A stretch of 40,790 nt of DNA from Propionibacterium sp. (GTDB taxonomy: Bacteria > Actinomycetota > Actinomycetes > Propionibacteriales > Propionibacteriaceae): contig DUOB01000107.1 of assembly GCA_012839035.1 (NCBI GenBank), positions 1 through 40,790 of the forward strand, written 5' to 3'. A program made the position numbers and the translations under genes. Below, piece after piece: positions 9,520 through 17,510 of this stretch. A model generated the notes under the pieces. That model made no database searches. It saw nothing but the letters and a program-made list of their open reading frames with translations, and was not told the DNA's origin. Positions within the stretch are counted from its first letter, which is position 1; every line of letters starts with the position of its first letter.

Positions 9520-10089
9520 ATGCGAGAGTTCGACCATGACCGCGTCGCCGCGGCCGTCCGCGAGATCCTCATCGGGATCGGGGAAGATCCCGACCGGGAC
9601 GGGTTGCGGAACACTCCGGATCGGGTGGCCAGGGCATATGCGGAAATGTTCGCCGGCATGCGCAAGTCGCCCGAGGAAGCGTTGTCCGCCGTATTCGATA
9701 TTGCCCATGACGAGCTGATCCTCGTCAAGGACATCGAGTTGTGGAGTTGCTGTGAGCATCACCTGGTGCCGTTCACCGGAGTGGCCCACGTGGGCTATAT
9801 CCCCGGCCCCTCGGGCCACATCACGGGATTGAGCAAGTTGGCGCGGCTGGTCGACGTCTATGCCAAGCGCCCGCAGGTCCAGGAACGGCTCACCACGCAG
9901 ATCGCGGACGCGTTGATGAGCCACCTCGATCCGCTGGGGGTCATCGTGGTGATCGAAGCGGAACATCTCTGCATAACGATGCGTGGGGTCAAGAAGCCGG
10001 GGTCGCGGACCGTGACGAGTGCCGTGCGCGGCCAGTTGCGCGATCCCGCGACGCGTGCAGAGGCCATGAGTCTGATCATCGGTTCGTGA
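9520..10089 (+). CDS. folE: FolE, GTP cyclohydrolase I
   Basis: This 189-residue enzyme converts GTP to dihydroneopterin triphosphate, the first folate-pathway step. Zinc-site and catalytic motifs are [10 protein letters not shown] (about residues 74-83), [13 protein letters not shown] and [12 protein letters not shown]. Length and order match the type IA enzyme. The upstream open frame continues far left but is antisense to cobF. The ATG at 9520 is fixed by homology and by a -10 element 7 bases before it. It is the first gene of a folate block. Confidence 0.97.
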   Translation: MREFDHDRVAAAVREILIGIGEDPDRDGLRNTPDRVARAYAEMFAGMRKSPEEALSAVFDIAHDELILVKDIELWSCCEHHLVPFTGVAHVGYIPGPSGHITGLSKLARLVDVYAKRPQVQERLTTQIADALMSHLDPLGVIVVIEAEHLCITMRGVKKPGSRTVTSAVRGQLRDPATRAEAMSLIIGS

Positions 10090-10098
10090 GGCAGCGGC

Positions 10099-10104
10099 TA
10101 GATT
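10099..10104 (+). promoter_or_regulatory. -10 element for leaderless folP
   Basis: TAGATT lies 7 bases before the GTG at 10112. This supports GTG as the start over the in-frame TTG at 10103, which falls inside the hexamer. Confidence 0.55.
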
Positions 10105-10111
10105 GCCGCTC

Positions 10112-10933
10112 GTGGTTCTCACTCCCGGCCCCACCAGAGTGATGGGCATCCTCAACGTCACCCCGGACTCCTTTTCCGATGGCGGTGATTGGTACGCCCA
10201 CGACCGCGCAATCCGCCACGGTCGCCAGCTGCTGGCCGACGGCGCACAGCTCATCGACGTCGGAGGCGAGTCCACCCGGCCGGGGATTGTCCGCACCGAC
10301 GCTGAGGAGGAGCTGCGGCGCATCCTGCCCGTCGTGCGTGAGTTGGCCGCAGAGGGTGCAGTGCTGTCGATCGACACGATGCGGGCAGAAGTGGCCGCCG
10401 AGTGCGTCGCGGCGGGGGCAGCCATCGTCAACGATGTCTCCGGTGGACTGGCCGATCCGGCGATGTTGCCCACGGTGGCCGCCCTGGGCGTCCCCTATGT
10501 GGCCATGCACTGGCGCGCGCACTCCGATGAGATGCAGGATCTCGCCCACTATGTGAACGTGGTCACAGACGTGCGGGACGAACTCGCCGCGCGGGTCGAT
10601 GCGGCACTGGTTGCGGGGGTACGCCCCGACCGGCTCATCCTCGATCCGGGCATTGGCTTCGCCAAGACCGGAGCCCACAATTGGTCAATTCTGGAACATC
10701 TCGATGTCCTGATCGCGCTCGGTTTTCCGATCCTCGTGGGGGTCTCCCGCAAGCGATTCCTGGGCGATCTCCTGGGCGACGAGCACGGGCCGCGGCCACC
10801 CAGGGAACGCGACGATGCCAGCGCTGCCCTGACCACGATCCTTGCTCTGCAAGGGATCTGGGCCGTCCGCACCCATTCCGTGCGGCAGCACCTCGACGCA
10901 GTGCGGGTTGCTGACCGGTTGTCCTCGCGTTGA
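10112..10933 (+). CDS. folP: FolP, dihydropteroate synthase
   Basis: This 273-residue TIM-barrel enzyme condenses p-aminobenzoate with hydroxymethyl-dihydropterin pyrophosphate and is the sulfonamide target. Signatures are GILNVTPDSFSDGG near the N-terminus, the IDVGGESTRPG loop, SIDTMRAEVA, VNDVSGG, LDPGIGFAKT and GVSRKRFLG. I chose the GTG at 10112, although TTG at 10103 would add three residues. It follows folE by 22 bases but has its own promoter-like hexamer, so it may be made both alone and with folE. Confidence 0.96.
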   Translation: MVLTPGPTRVMGILNVTPDSFSDGGDWYAHDRAIRHGRQLLADGAQLIDVGGESTRPGIVRTDAEEELRRILPVVRELAAEGAVLSIDTMRAEVAAECVAAGAAIVNDVSGGLADPAMLPTVAALGVPYVAMHWRAHSDEMQDLAHYVNVVTDVRDELAARVDAALVAGVRPDRLILDPGIGFAKTGAHNWSILEHLDVLIALGFPILVGVSRKRFLGDLLGDEHGPRPPRERDDASAALTTILALQGIWAVRTHSVRQHLDAVRVADRLSSR

Positions 10934-10975
10934 GAAGAGTTCACCCGAGCGACCCGGTCCATCCACTGCCAGCGG

Positions 10976-11004
10976 TTCGACACCCCGTTTTCCTCGGCTA
11001 GTGT
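10976..11004 (+). promoter_or_regulatory. Promoter for folB-folK-DUF3180
   Basis: TTCGAC (10976-10981) and TAGTGT (10999-11004) have an ideal 17-base spacer. The leader before folB would be about 90 bases, unusual here where most genes look leaderless. It contains mutually exclusive short pairings (see findings). Confidence 0.6.
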
Positions 11005-11100
11005 GCTCGGACCGTCGACGCTCAAGCGTGACGACCAGGCGAGACGCGGTCCCCAGCAGGCAGCCCGCGCCGCTGGGCAAATCACCCAGGGAAAGGACAC

Positions 11101-11478
11101 GTGTTGGATTCGCAGGCCATTGACCGGATCACCCTCACCGGGATCCGAGCGTTCGGGCACCACGGAGTGCTGCCGCACGAGCGCATCCACGGCCAGCAGT
11201 TCAGTGCTGATGTGACGCTTTTTCTCGACCTCGCAGCCGCTGGCGCATCCGATCGCCTGGCGGACACCGTGGACTATGGCGCAGTAGCTGCTGCTGTCGC
11301 CGAAGAACTGACCGGACCGGCGCTCGACACCATTGAGGCGCTGGCTCACCGCATCGCGGATCGATGCACCACCGATGAGCGAGTCCGCGCGGTGGAAGTC
11401 ACCGTGCACAAGCCGATGGCACCCGTGCCCGTTGTGCTCACGGACATCTCGGTCACCATCACCAGGAGGATCAAATGA
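11101..11478 (+). CDS. folB: FolB, dihydroneopterin aldolase
   Basis: This 125-residue enzyme cleaves 7,8-dihydroneopterin to 6-hydroxymethyl-dihydropterin and glycolaldehyde. Signatures are GIRAFGHHGVLPHER (residues about 13-27), VDYGAVAAAVAE, EALAHRIADR and VTVHKPMAPV with the catalytic lysine near residue 103. The GTG start follows a GGGAAAGGA ribosome binding site. Its stop overlaps the folK ATG by four bases (ATGA). Confidence 0.95.
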   Translation: MLDSQAIDRITLTGIRAFGHHGVLPHERIHGQQFSADVTLFLDLAAAGASDRLADTVDYGAVAAAVAEELTGPALDTIEALAHRIADRCTTDERVRAVEVTVHKPMAPVPVVLTDISVTITRRIK

Positions 11479-12026
11479 CCCATCCCTTTGCACTCGACGC
11501 GGACACCCTCAGTGGCATGCGTCCCCTGTCCACCGCCGTATTCGCGCTGGGGTCGAACCTCGGCGACCGACTCGAGCACCTGCAGATGGGGGTCCAAGGC
11601 ATCGCCAGCACGCCGGATCTGGTGATCGTCGAAGTTTCTCCCGTCTATGAGACCCGGGCCGTCGGCGGACCGGAGGGCAACCCCGACTTCCTGAACCTCG
11701 TGGTGGTCACCGAAACCACCCAACCCGCGCGGGTCCTGCTCGAGCGGGCTCACGCCATCGAGTCGGCGCAGGAGCGGGTCCGAGAGGAGATCGACGGTCC
11801 GCGCACGCTGGACGTTGATCTGATCACTGTCGGCAAGGCGGTCAACGACAGCCCCGAGCTCACGCTCCCGCACCCGCGGGCACACGAGCGGGCCTTCGTC
11901 CTGGCCCCGTGGTCCGATGTCGCACCGACCGCGGAGATCCCGGGCCGGGGCACCGTTGCCGAGCTGCTGGCCAGAGTGGACACCTCGGGGGTAACCCGGC
12001 GCGACGACCTGGTCGTGGAGGTCTGA
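11475..12026 (+). CDS. folK: FolK, hydroxymethyl-dihydropterin pyrophosphokinase
   Basis: This 183-residue enzyme transfers pyrophosphate from ATP to hydroxymethyl-dihydropterin, the step just before FolP. Motifs are FALGSNLGDR, SPVYETRAVGGP, GPRTLDVDLI and LPHPRAHERAFVLAPW. An AGGAGG ribosome binding site lies within the end of folB, and the start overlaps folB by four bases. DUF3180 follows at once. The N-terminal 15 residues before the core are longer than usual. Confidence 0.96.
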   Translation: MTHPFALDADTLSGMRPLSTAVFALGSNLGDRLEHLQMGVQGIASTPDLVIVEVSPVYETRAVGGPEGNPDFLNLVVVTETTQPARVLLERAHAIESAQERVREEIDGPRTLDVDLITVGKAVNDSPELTLPHPRAHERAFVLAPWSDVAPTAEIPGRGTVAELLARVDTSGVTRRDDLVVEV

Positions 12027-12028
12027 GG

Positions 12029-12544
12029 TTGGCGTCGCCCGACCCGGAGGAGCGCTCCAGGCTCGGACTCACCCGTCCGCTCGGCCTCGTCTTCGCCGCG
12101 CTGGCCGGCGCGGCGGGCTCCTTGGTGCTGGTGCTTCTTTCCCAACGCGTCGTCGGTTTTCCGCCGCTTCTGCCGTGGACGGGCCCGCTCGTGCTGCTGT
12201 TCGTGGCAGCGATCATCGCGGCGCTGGCGTTCACCACATGGCGTCGCGTACAGGTGCGGCGCGAGCAGATCGAAGCCCGACGCGGGATCACCTATCTGGC
12301 GCTGGGCAAGGCCTCCGCGCTCGGCGGGGCCGCGATCGCGGCAGGCTATTTGGTGTTCGTTTTCCTGTCCGCGGACAACCTTGCGGCGGCGGGTCCCCAG
12401 CAGCGCGTGGTCCGGGGTCTGATCGCCGCACTGGCAGGGGTGCTCATCGGTGCGGCCGGGCTCTGGCTGGAGCGGGCCTGTGTGGTTCCGGATCCGCCCG
12501 ACGAGACGGAGAATGAGGAATCCGGACAGCCTGAGCGAGAATGA
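12029..12544 (+). CDS. DUF3180 family membrane protein
   Basis: This 171-residue protein has four predicted membrane segments (about residues 14-36, 47-66, 90-112, 125-145) and charged cytoplasmic ends. The family is restricted to actinobacteria and usually sits directly after folK, as it does here. Its function is unknown. I chose the TTG at 12029, two bases after the folK stop, because a GTGGAGGTCTGAGG stretch provides a ribosome binding site and the upstream open frame is only folK read out of phase. Confidence 0.85.
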   Translation: MASPDPEERSRLGLTRPLGLVFAALAGAAGSLVLVLLSQRVVGFPPLLPWTGPLVLLFVAAIIAALAFTTWRRVQVRREQIEARRGITYLALGKASALGGAAIAAGYLVFVFLSADNLAAAGPQQRVVRGLIAALAGVLIGAAGLWLERACVVPDPPDETENEESGQPERE

Positions 12545-12601
12545 ATTTGAAAGGCGTGAGACGCTGGGGCGAGCCACAGTGAAAGCCCCTTTCCTATCCC
12601 A

Positions 12602-12607
12602 TAGGAT
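12602..12607 (+). promoter_or_regulatory. -10 element for leaderless gene at 12615
   Basis: TAGGAT lies 7 bases before a GTG. The local sequence is clearly more A/T-rich than the flanking genes, and the element supports choosing GTG 12615 as the start. Confidence 0.6.
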
Positions 12608-12614
12608 GGTGAAC

Positions 12615-13280
12615 GTGACTAGTCAGCAAGCGGATCGCCGCACAAATATGTCGCGAATGCGACGTGCCGCCATTTATTCATTGGGCGCCGGAGGTGTGCT
12701 GGGCATTGCCGCCGCGTTCGGGCCCATCTGGGTTGTCCGAGCAGGAATTGCTCTGGCGCTGATCGCCGGCGTGCTCGCCATTCGTTTCGCGTGGCGGGAA
12801 ACCCGCGAGCAGCGGATCCAGCATGGCCAGGAGTCCCTGCAGCAGGTGCGTGCGCACGGCAGGCAATTGAGTGCCGAGCGGCAGCGCAACCGCGAGGTCG
12901 TTGATGTGCTCCAGCGGGCCAGCGCCGAGAGTGACGAGGAACTCGTCAAGCTTCAGGTGCGCATCGGCAAGTTGCGCACCGAACTATCGTCGCTGCGTGG
13001 CGACAACGTATCGCTCAAGGCCGACGTGGCCATGCGCGACGCGGAAATCCGGCGCCTCACCGCTGACCTGGCTGCCCGCGAGGACGAATTGCGCGCGCTC
13101 AGGGGCCCCGCCGACGATGCCGAAGTCGTTCCGATGCCGCGCTATGGGGCCAAGGCCGACTGGGACGCATTGCCCAGCGCCGAGGACCTCTGGGCCAGCG
13201 GTGACTATCCGACCATCGTGGATCTGCAGCGACTGGCGTTCTCGACAGAGGACGAGGACACGCTGCGCAAGGAGGCCTGA
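12615..13280 (+). CDS. Membrane-anchored coiled-coil protein, function unknown
   Basis: This 221-residue protein has two closely spaced hydrophobic segments (about residues 18-36 and 38-56) with a short turn. They are followed by a long heptad-like helix rich in R, E, L and A (about residues 60-165) and an acidic C-terminal tail containing SAEDLWASGDYP. The expected topology is an N-terminal hairpin anchor with a cytoplasmic coiled coil, as in septum or polar scaffold proteins, but no family is recognised. It has its own leaderless promoter and ends ahead of a strong hairpin facing the convergent NuoD-like gene. Confidence 0.75.
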   Translation: MTSQQADRRTNMSRMRRAAIYSLGAGGVLGIAAAFGPIWVVRAGIALALIAGVLAIRFAWRETREQRIQHGQESLQQVRAHGRQLSAERQRNREVVDVLQRASAESDEELVKLQVRIGKLRTELSSLRGDNVSLKADVAMRDAEIRRLTADLAAREDELRALRGPADDAEVVPMPRYGAKADWDALPSAEDLWASGDYPTIVDLQRLAFSTEDEDTLRKEA

Positions 13281-13313
13281 GTTGCCCCGGTGACCCTTCG
13301 CTGACACACAAGA

Positions 13314-13345
13314 GACTGGCGCGTCCCGCACGGGGCGCGCCAGTC
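13314..13345. terminator. Bidirectional hairpin between convergent genes
   Basis: A perfect 10-base inverted repeat, GACTGGCGCG and CGCGCCAGTC, has extra C/G pairing in its 12-base loop region. It lies between the 12615 gene and the convergent NuoD-like gene. There is no T-tract, so it could also be an RNA-protective hairpin. Confidence 0.6.
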
Positions 13346-13390
13346 GCGTTGTCCGGGCAGTCGGCCTGACTGTCCCGGGGGGCCACCTCA

Positions 13391-14500
13391 CTATTTGTCC
13401 ACATCACCGATCACATAGCCAACGGATGCGAGCACCGTTTCCACGAACTCCACCGGCGTACCCACCAACAACTCCTCCAGCGCTGCCACATGATGGAACG
13501 AAGGGCTGCGCAGCTTCATCCGCCACGGGGTCTTGTCGCCTCGCGAAACAACATGAAAGCCGGTCCGCCCCAGCGGTGCCTCCACGAACGAATAGCTCTC
13601 CGATTCCGGAAGCTTCACGATCTTCGGCAACCGCACCTGCACAGGCCCACCGGGCAGACGCTCACAACAGGCACGGACGATCGTGGCGGAAGCCGCGCAT
13701 TCCGCGATCAGCAGTGCAAATCGCGCGCGTGCGTCGCCATCCCCGCCCAGCTCCGTGGTGGGCAGGTCGAGCTCGGCATAGACGCCCTGGGTGCGGTCGT
13801 CGAGCGGTACGCCGGCCGCGCGGGCGAGCGGGCCACTCAGGCCGAAGGTGTCGATGAGCTCAGGCGTGACCACCGCGAGGCCTGCACCGGGCAGCGGAAG
13901 GTCAGCAAGGTCCGCGGCGACGACACGGAGATCATCCATCAGGGCGACCTCGTCGGCGAGCCAAGTGGTGCCCGGATCGACCGCCGTGCCACCGATGCGG
14001 ATCGCCATGGGGTGGATCCGGTTGCCGGTCAGGCGGGCGGTCTGCTCCCGCAGCCGCTCACGTGCGGCGCGAAGCCGGGCAGTCAGTGTGGGGTCGTCGC
14101 GGGTGACCCAACCCAGGAAGCCCAAGTGGCTGAGGATCCGCGTGTGCTCCGCCAGCAGCGTGCGGATCCACACCGCACGTTCAGGTGGGGTCAGCCTCAG
14201 CATCCTCTCGAACGCCTGCGCCGCGGCGAGTTCCCCGAAGAAGGGCGCCTGCCAGTCGTGACGGTCGGCGAGGGAGAGGATCTGGCGGTAGTCGCGGGCC
14301 TCGAACAGCTTCTCCACTCCGCGGTGCATGGCGCCGGGGAGGACGCGGGCGGACACCACCCCGTCGTTGCCGGCCACGATGTTGATCTCGAGGAGGCCGG
14401 TCCGGGATGGATGGTCGGGACCGAGGTCGAGGATGATCGTGGCAGCGTCTGCGGGCAGGCCCGCGGCCAGCGAGCCGACGAGGATCCGTTGCGTGGTCAC
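13391..14500 (-). CDS. NuoD-like protein (complex I 49-kDa subunit paralogue) lacking quinone-site residues
   Basis: This 369-residue protein is homologous to NuoD/NDUFS2. The N-terminal block GPDHPSRTGLLE aligns with GPQHPSxHGVLR, HRGVEKLFEARDY is the classic HRGxEKL segment, and the C-terminus has MKLRSPSFHHV and GYVIGDVDK, as in NuoD. Aligned without gaps, the quinone-site His (human His59) is Thr34 and the quinone-site Tyr (human Tyr108) is Trp83. The Arg methylated by NDUFAF7 (human Arg85) is kept as Arg60. No other nuo gene is nearby. It begins with GTG 7 bases after the methyltransferase gene. It is unlikely to be a working quinone-binding subunit; a specialised paralogue is the inference. 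Confidence 0.85.
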   Translation of the reverse strand: MTTQRILVGSLAAGLPADAATIILDLGPDHPSRTGLLEINIVAGNDGVVSARVLPGAMHRGVEKLFEARDYRQILSLADRHDWQAPFFGELAAAQAFERMLRLTPPERAVWIRTLLAEHTRILSHLGFLGWVTRDDPTLTARLRAARERLREQTARLTGNRIHPMAIRIGGTAVDPGTTWLADEVALMDDLRVVAADLADLPLPGAGLAVVTPELIDTFGLSGPLARAAGVPLDDRTQGVYAELDLPTTELGGDGDARARFALLIAECAASATIVRACCERLPGGPVQVRLPKIVKLPESESYSFVEAPLGRTGFHVVSRGDKTPWRMKLRSPSFHHVAALEELLVGTPVEFVETVLASVGYVIGDVDK

Positions 14501-14507
14501 TCGGCCA

Positions 14508-15425
14508 TTATGGGCGCTCCGCGATCCGGTGGGCGACCAGCCAGAAGTTGCCGAACCGCTCGGGGGCGCGCAGCAGGGCCTCCTGGCTGCGCAAGGCCAA
14601 GCGCCGGAGAGCGGAGCCCGAACGGGGCCAGAAGCCCGCAGGCAGGTCCATCAAGCGACCACACCACAGTCGCTCGGCTCCGAGCTCTTCCACCGCGTGG
14701 GTGAGCGAGTCGATGGCGACGGACGCGGTCACGTTCGTGCCGGTGCCCGGGGTGGCGGCAACGCCGTGCACGTGGGCTGCGAGACCACCGTCCGCAGGTC
14801 GGTCGTGGATCGTGTGTCCATAGTCGATCGTCGCGAGGACGCTGCCCGGTGGCAGTCGGCGGGCCCACCAGCACCACGCCCGATCGCGAGTCAGGCCCAC
14901 GACGGCACGCTCGCCGGGCGACAGATGAGGCCACCAGCGGGCGAGCCAGGCATTCTCGGCGCTGGACAGCGGCGCAGAATCCCCGTCAGGGCCCATTCGC
15001 ACGGGACCGGTCTCCGCTGGCGCACTTCGTGGATCGGACATGGCCACTGCCGCCGGAAGATCGTCCAGCCACTCCACGGCGATAACCAAGCAGGGTTCCG
15101 GCCCAATCCTCAATTCCTCCCCGACCCAGGCATCCGTCCGTCGATCCCAACGAGCAGTGATTCCCCGCCACCCCCCAGAGGGTGGAAACTTCCGCACGTC
15201 GATGCCTGAGAATTGCAATCCATGGGCTCGTGCAGAACATTCGTCGAGGAGCTTTCCGTCACCCGATCCGACGTCGATCACTCGCTGAAGACCCAATTTC
15301 CGGCACCAATGGAGGATCGCTCCGCTCAATGCCTGCGCGCACAGTGTGCTGGGTGTGTCGAAATGGTCAGTGGGTGTGTTGGAGCTCCAGAAGTCCGGGT
15401 TCCACCACTCTTCGGAATCCAGCAC
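14508..15425 (-). CDS. MidA/NDUFAF7-family SAM-dependent methyltransferase
   Basis: This 305-residue protein has an N-terminal DHFDTPSTLCAQAL segment that resembles the substrate lip of MidA. The SAM motif VIDVGSGDGKLL lies at about residues 49-60, with AVEWLDDLP where the family has NExLDxLP. The later blocks ATIDYGHTIHDRP and TPGTGTNVTASVAIDSL match the DYG and DITAxVDF regions. NDUFAF7 dimethylates an arginine of NDUFS2. Here the next gene, 7 bases on, is a NuoD-like protein that keeps that arginine, so it is the likely substrate (inference). The GTG start has GGGAGGAAAA before it. Confidence 0.82.
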   Translation of the reverse strand: MLDSEEWWNPDFWSSNTPTDHFDTPSTLCAQALSGAILHWCRKLGLQRVIDVGSGDGKLLDECSARAHGLQFSGIDVRKFPPSGGWRGITARWDRRTDAWVGEELRIGPEPCLVIAVEWLDDLPAAVAMSDPRSAPAETGPVRMGPDGDSAPLSSAENAWLARWWPHLSPGERAVVGLTRDRAWCWWARRLPPGSVLATIDYGHTIHDRPADGGLAAHVHGVAATPGTGTNVTASVAIDSLTHAVEELGAERLWCGRLMDLPAGFWPRSGSALRRLALRSQEALLRAPERFGNFWLVAHRIAERP

Positions 15426-15455
15426 CAGTTTTCCTCCCTATTTGGTAAGACTCGG

Positions 15456-15484
15456 TTGCTTATAGCATTCTGAAAGAATATTCT
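15456..15484 (+). promoter_or_regulatory. Promoter for lsr2
   Basis: TTGCTT (15456-15461) and TATTCT (15479-15484) are spaced 17 bases apart in an A/T-rich stretch, with a leader of about 40 bases and a GGAAGG ribosome binding site. A/T-rich DNA here could itself be bound by Lsr2. Confidence 0.65.
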
Positions 15485-15531
15485 CGTGGATAGATTCCCC
15501 GTCCCCCCTGCTCACCATTGGAAGGTGGCTC

Positions 15532-15858
15532 ATGGCCCAGAGGATCCAGATCATCTTGGAAGACGATATTGATGGCACGACCGCTGACGAGACGATTCGA
15601 TTTGGTCTCGATGGCGTTGACTATGAGATCGACCTGTCGGTCGAGAATGCGGAGAAACTGCGTGACGGAATGGCCCAGTGGGTGGGTCATGCTCGGAAGG
15701 TGTCGCGGGGTCGGGGGACTGCGGCGAACCGGAAGAGCGCCGGGGGCGCCTCCCCGACGGAAATCCGGGCCTGGGCCAAGGCCAACGGATTCGATGTCAG
15801 CAGCCGTGGACGCGTGCCGACCAATATTCGAGAGGCCTTTGAGGCCGCTCAGCGCTGA
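15532..15858 (+). CDS. lsr2: Lsr2, nucleoid-associated silencer
   Basis: This 108-residue H-NS-like protein binds A/T-rich minor grooves, bridges DNA and silences acquired genes. The N-terminal dimerisation domain (about residues 1-60) starts MAQRIQIILEDDIDGTTADE. The C-terminal DNA-binding domain (about residues 74-108) carries the WAKANGFDVSSRGRVP segment with the minor-groove RGR at residues 92-94. The linker is basic. A clear promoter and ribosome binding site precede it. The unknown gene five bases downstream is probably co-transcribed. Confidence 0.97.
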   Translation: MAQRIQIILEDDIDGTTADETIRFGLDGVDYEIDLSVENAEKLRDGMAQWVGHARKVSRGRGTAANRKSAGGASPTEIRAWAKANGFDVSSRGRVPTNIREAFEAAQR

Positions 15859-15863
15859 ACGCG

Positions 15864-16775
15864 GTGGACCTCGGCGAACTCTATGCCGGTCCCTGGCAGG
15901 ACTTCGTCAGCAGCCGTGATCGTTTGGCGGCTGCGGCGAAGGCCGCCGGAGACGCAGCAGGTGCCCGCGCGCTCAAGAAGCTGAAAAAGCCAACACGCGG
16001 TGCTTGGTTGGTGAACTTGCTCGCGCGGCACGAAACGGAACGGCTCGCCGAGGTCTTCGAGCTGGGGGACTCGCTCGCCCGCGCTCACCGGGAGGCGGAC
16101 CCCGTCGAAATGCGGAAACTTTCCACGCTGCGCAGTCGGCTGGTCGGCTCGCTCGCGGGTCGGGCCAGTGCGCTCGGGGCCGAGCGCGGTTATGCCGCTC
16201 CTGACGCGGTCCGCAGCGAAGTGGCGGAGACTCTCCAGGCTGCCATGGCAGACCCGACGCTGGCCGAACGCATCCTTGGCGGCACCCTGACTGCCACGGT
16301 CAGAGCGGCCGGCTTCGGCCCAGCAGATCTGTTCGCTCCTTCGACCGCGCCTGCGCTGGCACACGTCATTCCCTTGCGAGCGGAAGAGCCTCCGGAGCCG
16401 GCGGACGCGCCACCCGGTCCTGATCCCGCAGAGGTTCGACGGATCAGCCGAGAGCTGGGTCGAGCAGAGGCGCGGTGGGAGGCCGCCCAGGGCAGGTGGG
16501 AGCGCGCAGAGGAGGCCGCCACGGCAGCCGAGGACGGATTGGCGCTGCGGGAGCAGCAGCTCGCACTGGCGATCGAACGTGTTGCTGAGCTGCGGGCAGC
16601 ACTCCTGGCGGCTGAACGGGAGACAGAGGCCGCGCTCACCCGTCGCGACGACGCCGCCGCCGAGGCGTCCATGGCGTCCGCAGCTCGCCAAGAAGCTGCC
16701 GCGGAGGCTGCGGCGTTCAAAGAACTGATCGACAGGTTGAGCCAGGAACTCGATCAGTGGGGAATTGATCCCTGA
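15864..16775 (+). CDS. Actinobacterial helical protein of unknown function, downstream of lsr2
   Basis: This 303-residue protein is almost all alpha helix. Residues about 1-60 contain the block EFV/DFVSSRDxLxxxxKAAGD...LKKLKKPTRGAWLVN, a pattern I recall from uncharacterised actinobacterial proteins. Residues about 190-295 form a long Ala/Glu/Arg-rich coiled coil broken only by a short Pro-rich spacer (about residues 170-190). There is no signal peptide or membrane segment, so it is probably cytoplasmic. The GTG start lies five bases after the lsr2 stop, which suggests an operon. A nucleoid-related role is only guilt by association. Confidence 0.75.
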   Translation: MDLGELYAGPWQDFVSSRDRLAAAAKAAGDAAGARALKKLKKPTRGAWLVNLLARHETERLAEVFELGDSLARAHREADPVEMRKLSTLRSRLVGSLAGRASALGAERGYAAPDAVRSEVAETLQAAMADPTLAERILGGTLTATVRAAGFGPADLFAPSTAPALAHVIPLRAEEPPEPADAPPGPDPAEVRRISRELGRAEARWEAAQGRWERAEEAATAAEDGLALREQQLALAIERVAELRAALLAAERETEAALTRRDDAAAEASMASAARQEAAAEAAAFKELIDRLSQELDQWGIDP

Positions 16776-16784
16776 AGCATTCGC

Positions 16785-17510
16785 TCAGCAATGTGAACGG
16801 ACGAGGATTTCCGGGACGGTTGGCCCATCATCGTCGGCCGGCGGAACCCGGCTGAAAGCCGAAGGGGTCCGCAATTGCTGCCACCGCTCAAAAGGGGCGA
16901 CAATGAGACCGATGGGACCGACCACATTCTTGACCGGGATGAAGGCGGACGAGCCCGAGGGATCATCATCCATATGGCACCGGGAATCAGCGGAGGCGTC
17001 ACGGTGATCACCGAGCACGAAGACATGGTTCCGGGGCACCACCACGTCGAATGGCATATCGGAAGGCCGCGTCGTTCCGACTCCATCCGAATAGAGATAG
17101 GCGCTCTCGTCCAAGGGCTCCCCGTTGACGGTTATGCGCCCTTCCGCATCGCAACAACGCACGTGATCGCCGGGCATGCCGATCACGCGTTTCGTGAGAA
17201 AGTCCGCGCTCGTGTTCGGCAGCACCCCCACGAATTGCAGTCCCCGGACAGCAATATTCGGATCGCTGGTGGGCGGTCCGGTCACCCAGTGTCCCGGATC
17301 GCGGAAAACGATCACGTCACCCCGTTCGAAATCCGCGTATTTCTGGGCCACCACCCGGTCGTTGATCTGCAGCGTGTTCTCCATCGATTCGCTCGGGATG
17401 GTGAACGGTTCGAACACGAACGCCCTCAGCAGCGCTGAGATGACCAGCGCGCCGAGGGCGACGAAGAAGATGTCCTTCAGGCCCCGGAGGAGACGTTGCC
17501 CCAGGCTCAC
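16785..17510 (-). CDS. lepB: Type I signal peptidase
   Basis: This 241-residue membrane protease removes Sec and Tat signal peptides. One N-terminal transmembrane helix (about residues 11-31) is followed by FEPFTIPSESMENTL with the catalytic serine, the DRVVAQKY and RGDVIVF blocks, FLTKRVIGMPGD with the catalytic lysine, and VFVLGDHRDASADSR. Length is normal for actinobacterial enzymes. The GTG start overlaps the stop of the small membrane protein gene by four bases. It is convergent with the gene at 15864. Confidence 0.95.
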   Translation of the reverse strand: MSLGQRLLRGLKDIFFVALGALVISALLRAFVFEPFTIPSESMENTLQINDRVVAQKYADFERGDVIVFRDPGHWVTGPPTSDPNIAVRGLQFVGVLPNTSADFLTKRVIGMPGDHVRCCDAEGRITVNGEPLDESAYLYSDGVGTTRPSDMPFDVVVPRNHVFVLGDHRDASADSRCHMDDDPSGSSAFIPVKNVVGPIGLIVAPFERWQQLRTPSAFSRVPPADDDGPTVPEILVRSHC

